Assembly: GCF_002179965.1 (NCBI RefSeq)
Contig: NZ_NGUQ01000007.1
Span: forward strand, 62,001-126,000
Length of the DNA: 64,000 bases
Direction: 5' to 3'
Origin: Pandoraea sp. PE-S2T-3
Lineage (GTDB): Bacteria > Pseudomonadota > Gammaproteobacteria > Burkholderiales > Burkholderiaceae
The position numbers and the translations under genes were made by a program. Shown here piece by piece: positions 45,758 to 54,700 of the stretch. The number at the start of each line of letters is the position of its first letter. Position 1 is the stretch's first letter. The notes under the pieces were generated by a model. That model was not told where the DNA came from, did not search any database, and saw only the letters and a program-made list of their open reading frames with translations.

Positions 45758-45823
45758 GGTGACGGCCTGACCATAGCGGGGGGTACCGCTAAACGCGCAA
45801 GTCAGGCCGTTACCGTTTTTTTA
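45758..45823 (+). terminator. Terminator after porin
   Basis: GGTGACGGCCTGA pairs with TCAGGCCGTTACC (one GT wobble), with an inner AGCGG/CCGCT hairpin, followed by GTTTTTTT. Confidence 0.8.
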
Positions 45824-47416
45824 TTTCGCGAGTCGCGTCTGCCAGAGGCGCGGCTTGCCCTCCCAAGCGGCAAAGCCTTCCACGCGGCGGCCTACAGCCC
45901 ACGGTTCAACACCGTTGCTCAGCAAGATGAGCGGCACCTGATCGAGCATCATCGTGTGGAGTTGGTCGAACATGGCCTGCCGCTTGACCGGGTCAGGTTC
46001 CTCGCGGCTTTGATCGATCAGTGCCAGCGCACGCGGGTCTTCCCAGACCTTCTGCGGCTGCTTCGTCTTGTCGCCCGAGAACTGTTCATAGCTCAGTGCC
46101 GGGTCGATGCGCGACGAATACGAGAACGAGCTGATCTGATACGCACCGCTGTAGTAACGATCCAGCTGCGTCGTCCACTCCAGCACCTCGATCACGGCAT
46201 TGATCCCCACGGCCTGCATCATGGCCTGCGCGATGACGGCGATGGTGTAGCTCGGCACATTCACGCGCTTGTTGGCGAAGATCACGATCTTCTGGCCCTT
46301 GTAGCCTGCCTCTTTCAGCAGACGTTTGGCCAGTGCCGGATCGTAGGTGTAGCTCTTCTTCTGCGTCGCGTCGTAGTACGACGACGTCGTCGGCACCGCC
46401 GATGAATTGGGGCCGCCGTGACCTTCCGAAATGGCCTCGGCGATCTGCGGGATATCGAGCGACGCGGCAATCGCCTGCCGCAGCTTCTGATTGCCGACCA
46501 CCGGATCGCGTGTCTGGATCAGCAGCGCGTTCTTCGACGCCAACTGGCCGACGATGATCTTGAGCCGCTTGTCGGCCTGAAGCTCCACCACGTCCGACGG
46601 TGCCACGCGTGCGACGGACAACGCGCCCGATTGCAGCCCGGCCTTGGCACTCGCCGTGTCCGGCACGATGGCGAACTTCACCGCGTCGACCAGCGGGGCT
46701 TTCGCACCCACGTAGCCGTCGGGACGCGTGCCCGGTGGCGACTTGTATCCGGCATACGCGTTCATCATCACGTACTCGCCGCGCTTCCACTCCGTCAGCT
46801 TGAACGGCCCCGTGCCGATGGGCTTGTCCCACGTGCCGTCGGGCTTCAGCGAAGCCTTGTTGATCACCGCCGTCATGCCGCAGTACGTGCGCGCCAGCGT
46901 ATCGAGGAACAGGCTTGCCGGGCGGTTGAGTTGCATCACCACGGTGTACGGATCGGGTGCGCTGACCTTCGTCACCTTCAAGCCCTTGCGGCCATCGAAC
47001 TCGTCCAGACAGGCCCAGCCGGTCTTGGGGTTCGTGTAGCGCTGCCAGCTCCAGAGCACATCGGCCGACGTGAGTGCCGCACCGTTATGGAAATGCACGT
47101 CGCGGCGCAGCTTGAACGTGTAAGTCATGCCGTCTTTCGAGACGTCCACCGATTCGGCCAGCAACGGGGCAACGGTGCCGTTCTCGCGATAACCGACCAG
47201 CCCTTCGACCACATGCAACACGACAGCATCGGTCATGTCGTCGCGGTTCACGCCGGGGTCCGTCGAGCGGATGTCGGCGGCAAGCGCCACGTTGAGCGTC
47301 TGCGCGAACGCCGCGCCCGGCAGGCACAGCGCACCGGCCAGTGCCATCGCACCCACGGCGCGCGCCCCCGGAAGATTGCGAACGACCTGCCAACCAGCCA
47401 ACGAACGATCTCTCAT
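45821..47416 (-). CDS. ABC transporter substrate-binding protein (dipeptide/oligopeptide type)
   Basis: 531 aa SBP_bac_5 protein. Signal peptide around GAMALAGALCLPGAAFAQT; family blocks LLAESVDVSKDGMTYTFKLR, VHFHNGAALTSADVLWSW and GTGPFKLTEWKRGEYVMMNAYAGYK. It delivers a peptide or amide-like solute to the permeases encoded upstream at 49889-51651. The start overlaps the GntR stop by 4 bp (ATGA), so it is the last gene of the nine-gene block; the adjoining hydrolases suggest an acylated or peptide-like ligand. Confidence 0.92.
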   Translation of the reverse strand: MRDRSLAGWQVVRNLPGARAVGAMALAGALCLPGAAFAQTLNVALAADIRSTDPGVNRDDMTDAVVLHVVEGLVGYRENGTVAPLLAESVDVSKDGMTYTFKLRRDVHFHNGAALTSADVLWSWQRYTNPKTGWACLDEFDGRKGLKVTKVSAPDPYTVVMQLNRPASLFLDTLARTYCGMTAVINKASLKPDGTWDKPIGTGPFKLTEWKRGEYVMMNAYAGYKSPPGTRPDGYVGAKAPLVDAVKFAIVPDTASAKAGLQSGALSVARVAPSDVVELQADKRLKIIVGQLASKNALLIQTRDPVVGNQKLRQAIAASLDIPQIAEAISEGHGGPNSSAVPTTSSYYDATQKKSYTYDPALAKRLLKEAGYKGQKIVIFANKRVNVPSYTIAVIAQAMMQAVGINAVIEVLEWTTQLDRYYSGAYQISSFSYSSRIDPALSYEQFSGDKTKQPQKVWEDPRALALIDQSREEPDPVKRQAMFDQLHTMMLDQVPLILLSNGVEPWAVGRRVEGFAAWEGKPRLWQTRLAK

Positions 47417-48126
47417 TTCTTCTCCACGGACGACTTGGTTTTGACGGTGCCACGCGACGGACTTGCGTCGCCGGACTTGGCGGGCTTGGCCGACTTTGCG
47501 GGTTTGGCGGGCGTAGCCGGTTGTCGCACGTGCGCCGCGATGACGCGTTGCAGCGCCTTGAGATCGCGGGCTTCAACGGCGTCGACGATGGCAAAGTGCT
47601 CAAGCGACGACGCTTCGATACGCGCGCGCGTGCGGTTCTGCGTCGCCATGCCTGACGGCATGCGGGTGCGCAGCTCCAGAATCAGTTTCGGCAGTTCTTT
47701 GTTCTGGCAGGCGGAGTACAGCAGACCGTGAAACTCCGCGTTGACGGGGTGCATGTCGAGCACCGTGCCGTCGAAGGTCAGCGCATGAAACTGCTCGGCA
47801 AGCTCGCGCAACCGGACAATCTGTGCCGGGGTCACGTGATCGATCAGATCGGCGGCGGCCCCGAGTTCCACGATGACGCGCATCTCGCGAATGTCATGCA
47901 GACGGTCGGTGTCGATCGACTCGATGTGATAACCGCAGTTGGGCACGTGCGCCGTCACGCGCATGACCGTCAACTGGTCGAGTGCGCGACGCACTTCCAG
48001 ACGCGTCACGTCGTAGCGGGTCTGCAAATCAATCTGCTTGAGCCAGCTGCCGGGCGTGAGCACGCCCGCTTGAATGTCTTGGACGATGCGGTCCACCAGG
48101 TTTTGCGCGCTTTTTTCGGTACTCAT
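47413..48126 (-). CDS. GntR-family (FCD) regulator with a Pro-Ala-Lys tail
   Basis: 237 aa. N-terminal GntR winged helix (IQAGVLTPGSWLKQIDLQTRYDVTRLEVRRALDQL) and an FCD ligand-binding domain (MRVIVELGAAADLIDHV, with metal-binding His-type residues in HFAIVDAVEARD). The last ~35 residues are a repetitive PAKPAKSAKPAKS-type basic tail coded by 9-bp repeats. The gene lies between the ATPase and binding-protein genes with 4-bp overlaps on both sides, so it is made with the transporter it probably controls. Confidence 0.9.
   Translation of the reverse strand: MSTEKSAQNLVDRIVQDIQAGVLTPGSWLKQIDLQTRYDVTRLEVRRALDQLTVMRVTAHVPNCGYHIESIDTDRLHDIREMRVIVELGAAADLIDHVTPAQIVRLRELAEQFHALTFDGTVLDMHPVNAEFHGLLYSACQNKELPKLILELRTRMPSGMATQNRTRARIEASSLEHFAIVDAVEARDLKALQRVIAAHVRQPATPAKPAKSAKPAKSGDASPSRGTVKTKSSVEKK
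47472..47516. repeat. Imperfect 9-bp repeats in the GntR gene tail
   Basis: Five nine-base units varying around CGGGCTTGG; each codes three residues of the Pro/Ser-Ala-Lys tail. Confidence 0.8.
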
Positions 48127-49892
48127 ATTGCCGATGTCTCCGGTCCACACGAACGCTGACGCAAGGCGACACCGCCACCGGACGTGGGGGTGAGCATCGG
48201 TATCGCGCGCAGCAATTCGCGAGTGTATTCGTGTCGCGGCGTGTCGAACACTTCGTCGCGTGTTCCTTGTTCGACAATGGCGCCGTCGCGCATCACGATA
48301 ACCCGGTCGGCCAACTGTTCCACCACGCCCAGATCGTGGCTGATGAACAGGCACGAGAAGCCATGGCTGCGCTGAAGTTTGGCGAACACTTCGAGCACTT
48401 GTGCGCGCACCGTGACGTCCAGCGCGGAGACGGGCTCGTCAGCAATCACGAACGACGGCCGCCGCACGATGGCACGGGCAATCGCCACGCGTTGGCGCTG
48501 TCCACCGGAGAGTTCATGCGGCAGACGTGCCCCGTGAGCCGTTTCAAGCCCGACTTCGGTGAGCACTTCATCGACACGGTTCTGCACATCGGCGCGCGAC
48601 AGCCCCGATACGTGACGCAGTCCCTCGCCGACCAACTGGCGCACCGTCATTCTTGGATTGAGCGACGCGCTCGGGTCCTGAAACACCATCTGGCAATTCA
48701 GGCGGTATTCACGCCATGCGGCGTCGGAGCGATGGATCGCGCGGCCATCGAACAGAATCTCGCCGCCCGACGGTTGAATCAGCCCGGCAATGGTGCGGCC
48801 CAGCGTCGTCTTGCCCGACCCCGATGCCCCCACCACCGCGACCACTTCCCCCGGGCGCACATGGACGCTCACGTCCTTCAGCGCCTGCTTGCGTTCGGTC
48901 TTGGAGAACAACCGCTGACGCCCCGCGTATTCGACCGACAACCCCTTCACGTCGACCACCGGTGCGCGCGTAATGGGCTCGCGTGCGGGCAGCCGATGCG
49001 GCATCGCCATCAACAGCTTGCGGGTGTACGGCTCGCGCGGCGCGGCGAGCACATCCGCCGTCGTGCCGCGCTCCACCACCTTGCCGCGCTCCATCACGAC
49101 CATGCGCTCGGTGTAACGCGCCACCATCGGCAGATCGTGACTGATCATCAACACGGCGGTGTCGTGCTCACGGGTGAGCGACACCAACAACTCCAACACG
49201 TCGCGCTGCACGAGTGCGTCAAGCGCGGTGGTCGGCTCGTCGGCAATCAGCAGCGCGGGTGCCAGCAACATCACCGACGCGAGCATGATGCGCTGGCGCA
49301 TACCGCCCGAGAACTCATGCGGCCACGCCGTGAGTGCCCCTTTGGGGTCGCGCATGCCGATACGGTTGAGCATGTCGAGAATGCGCTCGTTGCGCTCGGC
49401 CGCCGACATCTTCGGGCGATGCAGACGCAGCGCCTCACCCAACTGCCGCCCGATGGTCATCGACGGATTGAGCGACGTCATCGGCTCCTGAAACACCATG
49501 CCGATGCTGCCGCCGCGCAACTCGCGCAGCCGCTTCACGCTGGCCTGCGCCATATCTTCACCGGCAAACACGATGCGTCCGCCTGCCCGCACCACCGGCT
49601 CGGGATTCAGACGCAACACGGCGCGTGCCGCCTGTGTTTTGCCGCTGCCCGACTCGCCTACGATGCCGACGATCTCGCCGGGAGCGATGTCGAACGACAC
49701 GTTGGAGACGATCTCGCGGCCACCCTGACCGATCGTCAGCGTGAGGTTTTCCACCGAAAGCACCGACTTCGCGGGGATAGCGCGGGCATCGGGGGCGGCA
49801 GACACGTTCAGAGAAGACGACGAATGCGGCATCGCAGAGGGCCCGGACGAAAGATCGATGTGCTCGGAGAGCTCGGAACGCGCAAGGCTCAT
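48123..49892 (-). CDS. Fused double ATP-binding protein of a dipeptide ABC importer (DppD-DppF type)
   Basis: 589 aa with two nucleotide-binding domains. First: GESGSGKTQAAR, FSGGMRQRIMLAS, LLIADEPTTALD. Second: GASGSGKTTLGR, LSGGQRQRVAIAR, FVIADEPVSALD. Each is followed by the oligopeptide-type extension (PYTRKLLMAMPHR and EYTRELLRAIPML). The start at 49892 overlaps the DppC stop by ATGA; its stop overlaps the GntR start. Confidence 0.94.
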   Translation of the reverse strand: MSLARSELSEHIDLSSGPSAMPHSSSSLNVSAAPDARAIPAKSVLSVENLTLTIGQGGREIVSNVSFDIAPGEIVGIVGESGSGKTQAARAVLRLNPEPVVRAGGRIVFAGEDMAQASVKRLRELRGGSIGMVFQEPMTSLNPSMTIGRQLGEALRLHRPKMSAAERNERILDMLNRIGMRDPKGALTAWPHEFSGGMRQRIMLASVMLLAPALLIADEPTTALDALVQRDVLELLVSLTREHDTAVLMISHDLPMVARYTERMVVMERGKVVERGTTADVLAAPREPYTRKLLMAMPHRLPAREPITRAPVVDVKGLSVEYAGRQRLFSKTERKQALKDVSVHVRPGEVVAVVGASGSGKTTLGRTIAGLIQPSGGEILFDGRAIHRSDAAWREYRLNCQMVFQDPSASLNPRMTVRQLVGEGLRHVSGLSRADVQNRVDEVLTEVGLETAHGARLPHELSGGQRQRVAIARAIVRRPSFVIADEPVSALDVTVRAQVLEVFAKLQRSHGFSCLFISHDLGVVEQLADRVIVMRDGAIVEQGTRDEVFDTPRHEYTRELLRAIPMLTPTSGGGVALRQRSCGPETSAI

Positions 49893-50710
49893 TTCATCCC
49901 CCGCATGCGTGGGTCGAGGCGATCTCGCACGGCATCGCCGGCGAGGTTGATGGCCAGCAGCGTGAGCGCGATGCACAGGCCCGGGAAGATCGACAGATAG
50001 CTTGCCTGCGAAATAAACGGACGGGCCGACGCGAGCATGTTGCCCCACGTGGGCGCGGGCGGCGGCACGCCGAGACCGAGGAACGACAGCGCGCTCTCGG
50101 CCAGAATCACCCAGCCGAACATCGACGTCGCCAGCACCGAGATCGGCGCAATACAGTTCGGCAACACGTGACGGAACATCGTGTACAGGTCGGAATTGCC
50201 GAGCACGCGTGATGACTCCACGAACTCACGTTCGCGCAACGACATCACAGCTCCGCGCACCACGCGCACCACCGACGGCGTGTACGCCAGACACAGCGCA
50301 AGCACGATGCCGTACTGGTTCGGACCGACGATGGTGAGCAGGCCGAGCGCCAGCAGCAGCCCCGGAAACGCCAGCATCGCGTTGTTGAACGTCATGATGA
50401 TGCGGTCGGTCCAGCCTCGGGCGAAGCCCGCCAGCAGGCCGATCGTGCAGCCAAGCACGATGGCGAAGAACACCGTCAGCGAGGCGATCAGAAAGCTCGT
50501 CGCCGCGCCACTGAGCAGTCGTGACAACTCGTCGCGGCCGAACTCGTCGGTGCCCAGCAGGTGCACACCGCCCGGCGGATGCAGCCGCGTCGGGAAATGA
50601 ATGCGCAGCGGATCGAACGGCGTCCATACCGCGCCGAGAATGGCGCAGATGACCAGAAACGCGAGCAGCAGGCCACCAATCGTGGCGTTGGAGAAGAGGC
50701 GTTTTCTCAT
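49889..50710 (-). CDS. ABC permease, DppC type
   Basis: 273 aa with about six helices; N-terminal PFDPLRIHFPTRLHPPGGVHLLGTDEFGRDELSRLLSG and EAA loop REFVESSRVLGNSDLYTMFRHVLPN identify DppC/OppC. Overlaps the DppB gene upstream by 4 bp and the ATPase gene downstream by 4 bp. Confidence 0.94.
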   Translation of the reverse strand: MRKRLFSNATIGGLLLAFLVICAILGAVWTPFDPLRIHFPTRLHPPGGVHLLGTDEFGRDELSRLLSGAATSFLIASLTVFFAIVLGCTIGLLAGFARGWTDRIIMTFNNAMLAFPGLLLALGLLTIVGPNQYGIVLALCLAYTPSVVRVVRGAVMSLREREFVESSRVLGNSDLYTMFRHVLPNCIAPISVLATSMFGWVILAESALSFLGLGVPPPAPTWGNMLASARPFISQASYLSIFPGLCIALTLLAINLAGDAVRDRLDPRMRGMK

Positions 50711-51651
50711 TGCACCGTCACCCGGGGATCAAAGAGGGGATAGCAAAGATCGATCACGAGGTTCACCACGACGTACACCGTCGCCACGCACAGCAGACAC
50801 CCCTGAATGACCGGATAGTCGCGGGCGAAGATCGAGTCGACGAGCAAACGGCCAAGCCCCGGGATAGTGAACACCGTCTCCACCACGGCAATGCCGCCGA
50901 GCAGGTTGCCGAGCACCAGCCCGATCAGTGTCCACGTCGGGCCGAACGAATTACGGAACACGTGATTCATCAGCACCGCACGCTCCGACAGCCCCTTGGC
51001 GCGGGCATGGGTCACGTAGTCCAGACGCAACACGTCGAGCGTGCTGGCGCGGGCCATGCGAATCAGCACGCCGATTTCATGCAGGAACAGCGTAAGAATC
51101 GGCATGACGAGATACAGCAACCCGGCGCGCCAGTCGTCGGCAATCGACACGTAGCCCACCACCGGCAGCCATTGCAGCTTCAGCCCGAAGAACAACAGGA
51201 TCAACAGACCGAGCCAGAACGCGGGCATCGACACCAGCAGTGTGGCACCGCCCACGAGCAACAGATCGGGCAGCTTGTTCTGCTTCCACGCGGCGATCAT
51301 GCCGGCGGGCACCGAGACGAGGGCCGCGAACAACACGGCACACAACACGACCTGCGCGCTGGTGATGAAGCGCGCCCAGACCAGCGAGCGCACCGGCTCA
51401 CCGGTAGTGATCGACGTCCCCAGATCGCCGTGCAGCGCGCCGGAGAACCAGATCCAGAACTGGGTGGTCCACGGCTGATCGAGCCCCATCTTGACGCGCA
51501 TGGCGGCGAGCGAGACCGGATCGGCCAAATCGCCAAGCAGCAACTGCGCAGGGTCGCCCGGCACCAGCCGGATCATCACGAACACCGACACCGTCACGAT
51601 CAACAGCGTGGGTGTCGCGGCGAGAATCCGGGACAACAGAAAACGAAGCAT
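50707..51651 (-). CDS. ABC permease, DppB type
   Basis: 314 aa with about six helices; the N-terminus LLIVTVSVFVMIRLVPGDPAQLLLG and RLDYVTHARAKGLSERAVLMNHVFRNSF are DppB hallmarks. AGGGAG before the ATG supports the start. First transporter gene, 120 bp after the alpha/beta hydrolase. Confidence 0.94.
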   Translation of the reverse strand: MLRFLLSRILAATPTLLIVTVSVFVMIRLVPGDPAQLLLGDLADPVSLAAMRVKMGLDQPWTTQFWIWFSGALHGDLGTSITTGEPVRSLVWARFITSAQVVLCAVLFAALVSVPAGMIAAWKQNKLPDLLLVGGATLLVSMPAFWLGLLILLFFGLKLQWLPVVGYVSIADDWRAGLLYLVMPILTLFLHEIGVLIRMARASTLDVLRLDYVTHARAKGLSERAVLMNHVFRNSFGPTWTLIGLVLGNLLGGIAVVETVFTIPGLGRLLVDSIFARDYPVIQGCLLCVATVYVVVNLVIDLCYPLFDPRVTVQ

Positions 51652-51771
51652 GTTCGCGCTCCCTAGTTAGGACGACCGCATGGAACAACTGCGGGGGCTG
51701 CAATGGCGCTCGTGGCGCTCGCGGCGCACATCGGTGGCATCGGCGGAATCCGTCAGTGACCGGCCAACGGC

Positions 51772-52641
51772 TCAGGCTTCCCTGCGCTTCTTGCGAAGCA
51801 CATCGGCCAGGAAGTCCTGCACGGCGGGCACGGCCAGCATGCCGTTGTGCGGCATGTTGTCGATCACGTCGAAGGTCACATCGACACCCGCGCGTTCGAA
51901 CGAATCGCGCAGCGAGGCGAGGCGCTCCTGCCGATTGGCACCGGCCGAATTGGCGCCCGGCATGAAGTGCGGGCCACCTTCCCGGTGCGTGATTTCCCAC
52001 GTTTCGAGGTCGGCTTTACCAACGACCATGTGCACCGGCACGCTGCGCAGCGCGTCGAGATCGAGCGCCTTGCCGAAGCGTTGCTGCATGTCACCAATGC
52101 CGACCCACCAGTTCTGCTGCGCGTCGAGCAGCGTGACCGAACCCGGCGCGCCGATCGACAGCGCCCACAGACGTTCCGGATGCAGATAGCCGAAGCGATT
52201 GACGAACTGACCGCCGCCCGAATAACCGAACAGCGCGAACTTGTCGAATGACGCTTCGTATTTGCGGCTGACTTCATCGACCATGCCCAGCAATACGTCG
52301 TCGTAGCGAATGTCCGCTTCCACCAGATGCTTGAAACCGCCGGGGTTGCCGTCGCCGCGCACGCCGACCGGGAACAACGGGCACAGGATCAGGCAGTCTT
52401 GCCAGCGGCCGAACTCCGCGAACGCGTCGCGATAGTTGGTGAACTGGCGGCCCGTGCCGTGCACGACAACCACCAGCTCGACGCGATTGCCCGGTTGCGT
52501 GATGGCCTTCGGCACATACAGGGCGTAGGCAAAGCGCGGATCGCCCGCGTAAGAGAAGATCGTCGTCGAACCGAGGTCGTAAAGGTTGCGGGTGCGAGCT
52601 TCGGTGCTCAAATTGGCGGCGTCGGTAGTGGTCTTGGTCAT
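51772..52641 (-). CDS. Alpha/beta hydrolase (cytoplasmic)
   Basis: 289 aa. Oxyanion region VVVHGTGRQFTNY, nucleophile elbow LFGYSGGGQFVNRFG (Ser141), acid in VGKADLETW and His in DNMPHNGML. It has no signal peptide, so it would act on the imported compound. Family is close to poly-(3-hydroxybutyrate)-depolymerase-like or feruloyl esterase-like hydrolases, but the substrate is unknown. Between the C45 hydrolase and the permeases. Confidence 0.86.
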   Translation of the reverse strand: MTKTTTDAANLSTEARTRNLYDLGSTTIFSYAGDPRFAYALYVPKAITQPGNRVELVVVVHGTGRQFTNYRDAFAEFGRWQDCLILCPLFPVGVRGDGNPGGFKHLVEADIRYDDVLLGMVDEVSRKYEASFDKFALFGYSGGGQFVNRFGYLHPERLWALSIGAPGSVTLLDAQQNWWVGIGDMQQRFGKALDLDALRSVPVHMVVGKADLETWEITHREGGPHFMPGANSAGANRQERLASLRDSFERAGVDVTFDVIDNMPHNGMLAVPAVQDFLADVLRKKRREA

Positions 52642-52724
52642 GGTTGATGCGAGATATTTTCGAATCTATGAATAGGAGCGGCGGCTGGCGGGATCGGGCG
52701 CACTGACTGGCGCCCGTGATCGCC

Positions 52725-53867
52725 TTACGCTTCGAGCAGCGTCGGTTCGCCTTCGAGGCGATAGCGCGTGAATACGCGGTTGAGGGCGGGCATCGGTGCC
52801 ACGTCCATCTCGCCGACGGCGGGTTCCATCACGACCATCGCCACGGAGGCCGTCATCGAGTGACGCACGCCTTCGCGCGGCGGGCGGCACACGGAGAACG
52901 GCGTGCCGAAATCATCGAACAGCGCTTGCTTGAGTCTGTCGCGCGAAATCATCGGCGTGCTGTTGAGCAGCTTGCGCACGCGCCAGTCGCGGTAGTAGCT
53001 GTCGGCCGAGTTCTCGCAGCCGGTATCGACCAGCTTCGTGCGTGCGACCGGGCTCACCCAGTGGTTGGCGTGCACGATCAATTGATCCTCGCCGGGGTAC
53101 AGCGGAAAAGCTTCGTTGGTGGTGCACTCGAAGTCGATGGCAAACCCTTGCGCCATGCCGAGCATGATGTTGTTCGAGCACGACTTCGGTGCGGTGGCGA
53201 CGGCCTTAAGGGCGTTCGCGAACACCGGCTGATCGAGCACCTTGCGGCGAAGAATTGCCAGCGGCACGCCGAGTTGCTTGAAGTCGCGGTCCGATTCCAG
53301 ATAGTTGGCGGTGATGGAAACGCCTGCGCTGTTCATGCCGCTGCGCGCCAGACCACCGGCTTCCACGAACGTCAGAAAGTCGGGGCCGTCATCACGTTGC
53401 ACACGCAGCACGACACCGGTGTTCACGCAGTCGGCGCGCCAGTCCCAGTTCTGGGCGTGCAGCAGATTGCCGCTGGCCGAGCGCTCCGGCAACACGATGG
53501 CGCCGGTGCAACCGTCCTGAAGCTCTTCGCCCTCTGCGGTGGCCTGGTCGGCACGGGCTTTGGCCAGCACTTCCGTGCGGGCGTTGATCATCACGATGTC
53601 GGCGAACGACACGCCTGCGCCATCGGCAATACCGTGCATCTCGTCGAGATAGGTCGGATCGACCGTGCCGATGTGCCCTTCAAAGTGCTTGAAGAGCGCT
53701 GCGCGGGCGCTGGCGGTGTAACCCAGTTCGTCGATCGTGCGGCCGTACATGGCTGCGCTCGCGCGCACCCGGTCTTGCGCCTGCTTGCCGTACTGCACGC
53801 CCCGGTCGTAGGGGCGGCCGCTCACGGAAACGAACGGAAACTGCGAAAACTGCTGGAATGTCGTCAT
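52725..53867 (-). CDS. C45 family Ntn-hydrolase (acyl-CoA:6-APA acyltransferase-like)
   Basis: 380 aa. The C45/AAT fold: N-terminal RPYDRGVQYGKQAQ, helix MHGIADGAGVSFADIVMINARTEVL, and the self-cleavage site with nucleophile Cys120 in LQDGCTGAIVLP, then LLHAQNWDWRA. Members split themselves and then transfer or hydrolyse acyl groups on amides, as in isopenicillin N acyltransferase. In this cluster, cleavage of an N-acyl amide brought in by the ABC importer is likely. The start is an ATG with GGAG 14 bases upstream; an overlapping palindrome upstream may be an operator. Confidence 0.88.
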   Translation of the reverse strand: MTTFQQFSQFPFVSVSGRPYDRGVQYGKQAQDRVRASAAMYGRTIDELGYTASARAALFKHFEGHIGTVDPTYLDEMHGIADGAGVSFADIVMINARTEVLAKARADQATAEGEELQDGCTGAIVLPERSASGNLLHAQNWDWRADCVNTGVVLRVQRDDGPDFLTFVEAGGLARSGMNSAGVSITANYLESDRDFKQLGVPLAILRRKVLDQPVFANALKAVATAPKSCSNNIMLGMAQGFAIDFECTTNEAFPLYPGEDQLIVHANHWVSPVARTKLVDTGCENSADSYYRDWRVRKLLNSTPMISRDRLKQALFDDFGTPFSVCRPPREGVRHSMTASVAMVVMEPAVGEMDVAPMPALNRVFTRYRLEGEPTLLEA

Positions 53868-53951
53868 AGCGTGACTAAGCTCCGGAATAGCGAAACCTGT
53901 GACATCGACCCCATCGGCTGCGACGTTTGCACAGATACCGGCATGATTTAG

Positions 53952-53970
53952 CCAATCATATTGGCGCCAA
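53952..53970. promoter_or_regulatory. Overlapping palindromes upstream of the C45 hydrolase gene
   Basis: CCAAT-CAT-ATTGG (53952-53964) shares TTGG with TTGGCGCCAA (53961-53970). It lies about 85 bases before the hydrolase start. It looks like an operator; the binding protein is unknown, GntR or AraC being candidates. Confidence 0.45.
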
Positions 53971-54000
53971 AAACGGGAAAAAAATTATTTACGTCGGTGT

Positions 54001-54642
54001 TTACGCTGACCGTTCCACAGCGCCCAGCGTCGCTCGCATGAGCGCCGCAATCTCACGGCCACCGGCGTCTTCGCGTGATTCCAGCGCAGCAATCACGCCG
54101 TGTTTGTCGGCATCGCTGTGGTCCTGATTGAGCTTGAGTGCGCCGTCCAGCCGCGAGACTTTCATCACGACCCCTGCGATTTTCGGCAGGCGCAATTCGG
54201 TCTGTTCTGCGGGGATACCGGCGAAGGTCCACTCCCCGGCAATCGGCCCGTCGAACGTCTCGACCACGCGATCGAGGATGTGCTTGATGCCGTCGGCGTC
54301 GTCGACCACCTGAATGTCGCCATACGCGTGAATCGCGGCGTAGTTCCATGTGGGGAACGTGCGCTTCTCGTCATACCAGCTCGGCGAGATATAGGCGCTG
54401 GGGCCCTGAAAGATCACCATGGCGTGGCAGCCCTGGCTCAGGTCGTCGTACTGCGTGTTGCGGCGCGACAAATGGGTGATCAGCAGCGTGTTGCCGTCGG
54501 CATCGACGTCGATCAGAAACGGCAGATGCGTCGCGGTCATACCCGACGGGCCGAACGTGACGAGCGCGGCGAACGGCCAGCGGCGCATGAGTGAGCGCAA
54601 CGTCTCGGGTGAGTTTTCTTGATAGGGTTCCGGGCGGTACAT
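54001..54642 (-). CDS. PaiB-like FMN-binding protein
   Basis: 213 aa split-barrel flavoprotein of the PaiB/FMN-binding negative transcriptional regulator family. Conserved blocks are MYRPEPYQENSPETLRSLM, VIFQGPSAYISPSWY, PTWNYAAIHAYGDIQVV and KLNQDHSDADKHGVI. PaiB of Bacillus is a sporulation and degradative enzyme modulator; many relatives are of unknown role. It sits between the C45 hydrolase and a second hydrolase, possibly as a flavin-dependent step or sensor. Confidence 0.88.
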   Translation of the reverse strand: MYRPEPYQENSPETLRSLMRRWPFAALVTFGPSGMTATHLPFLIDVDADGNTLLITHLSRRNTQYDDLSQGCHAMVIFQGPSAYISPSWYDEKRTFPTWNYAAIHAYGDIQVVDDADGIKHILDRVVETFDGPIAGEWTFAGIPAEQTELRLPKIAGVVMKVSRLDGALKLNQDHSDADKHGVIAALESREDAGGREIAALMRATLGAVERSA

Positions 54643-54700
54643 CAGCGATCCTGTTCCTGTAGGCAGAAGACTTGAATGAGGGGCGTGGCGGTGACGCGGG

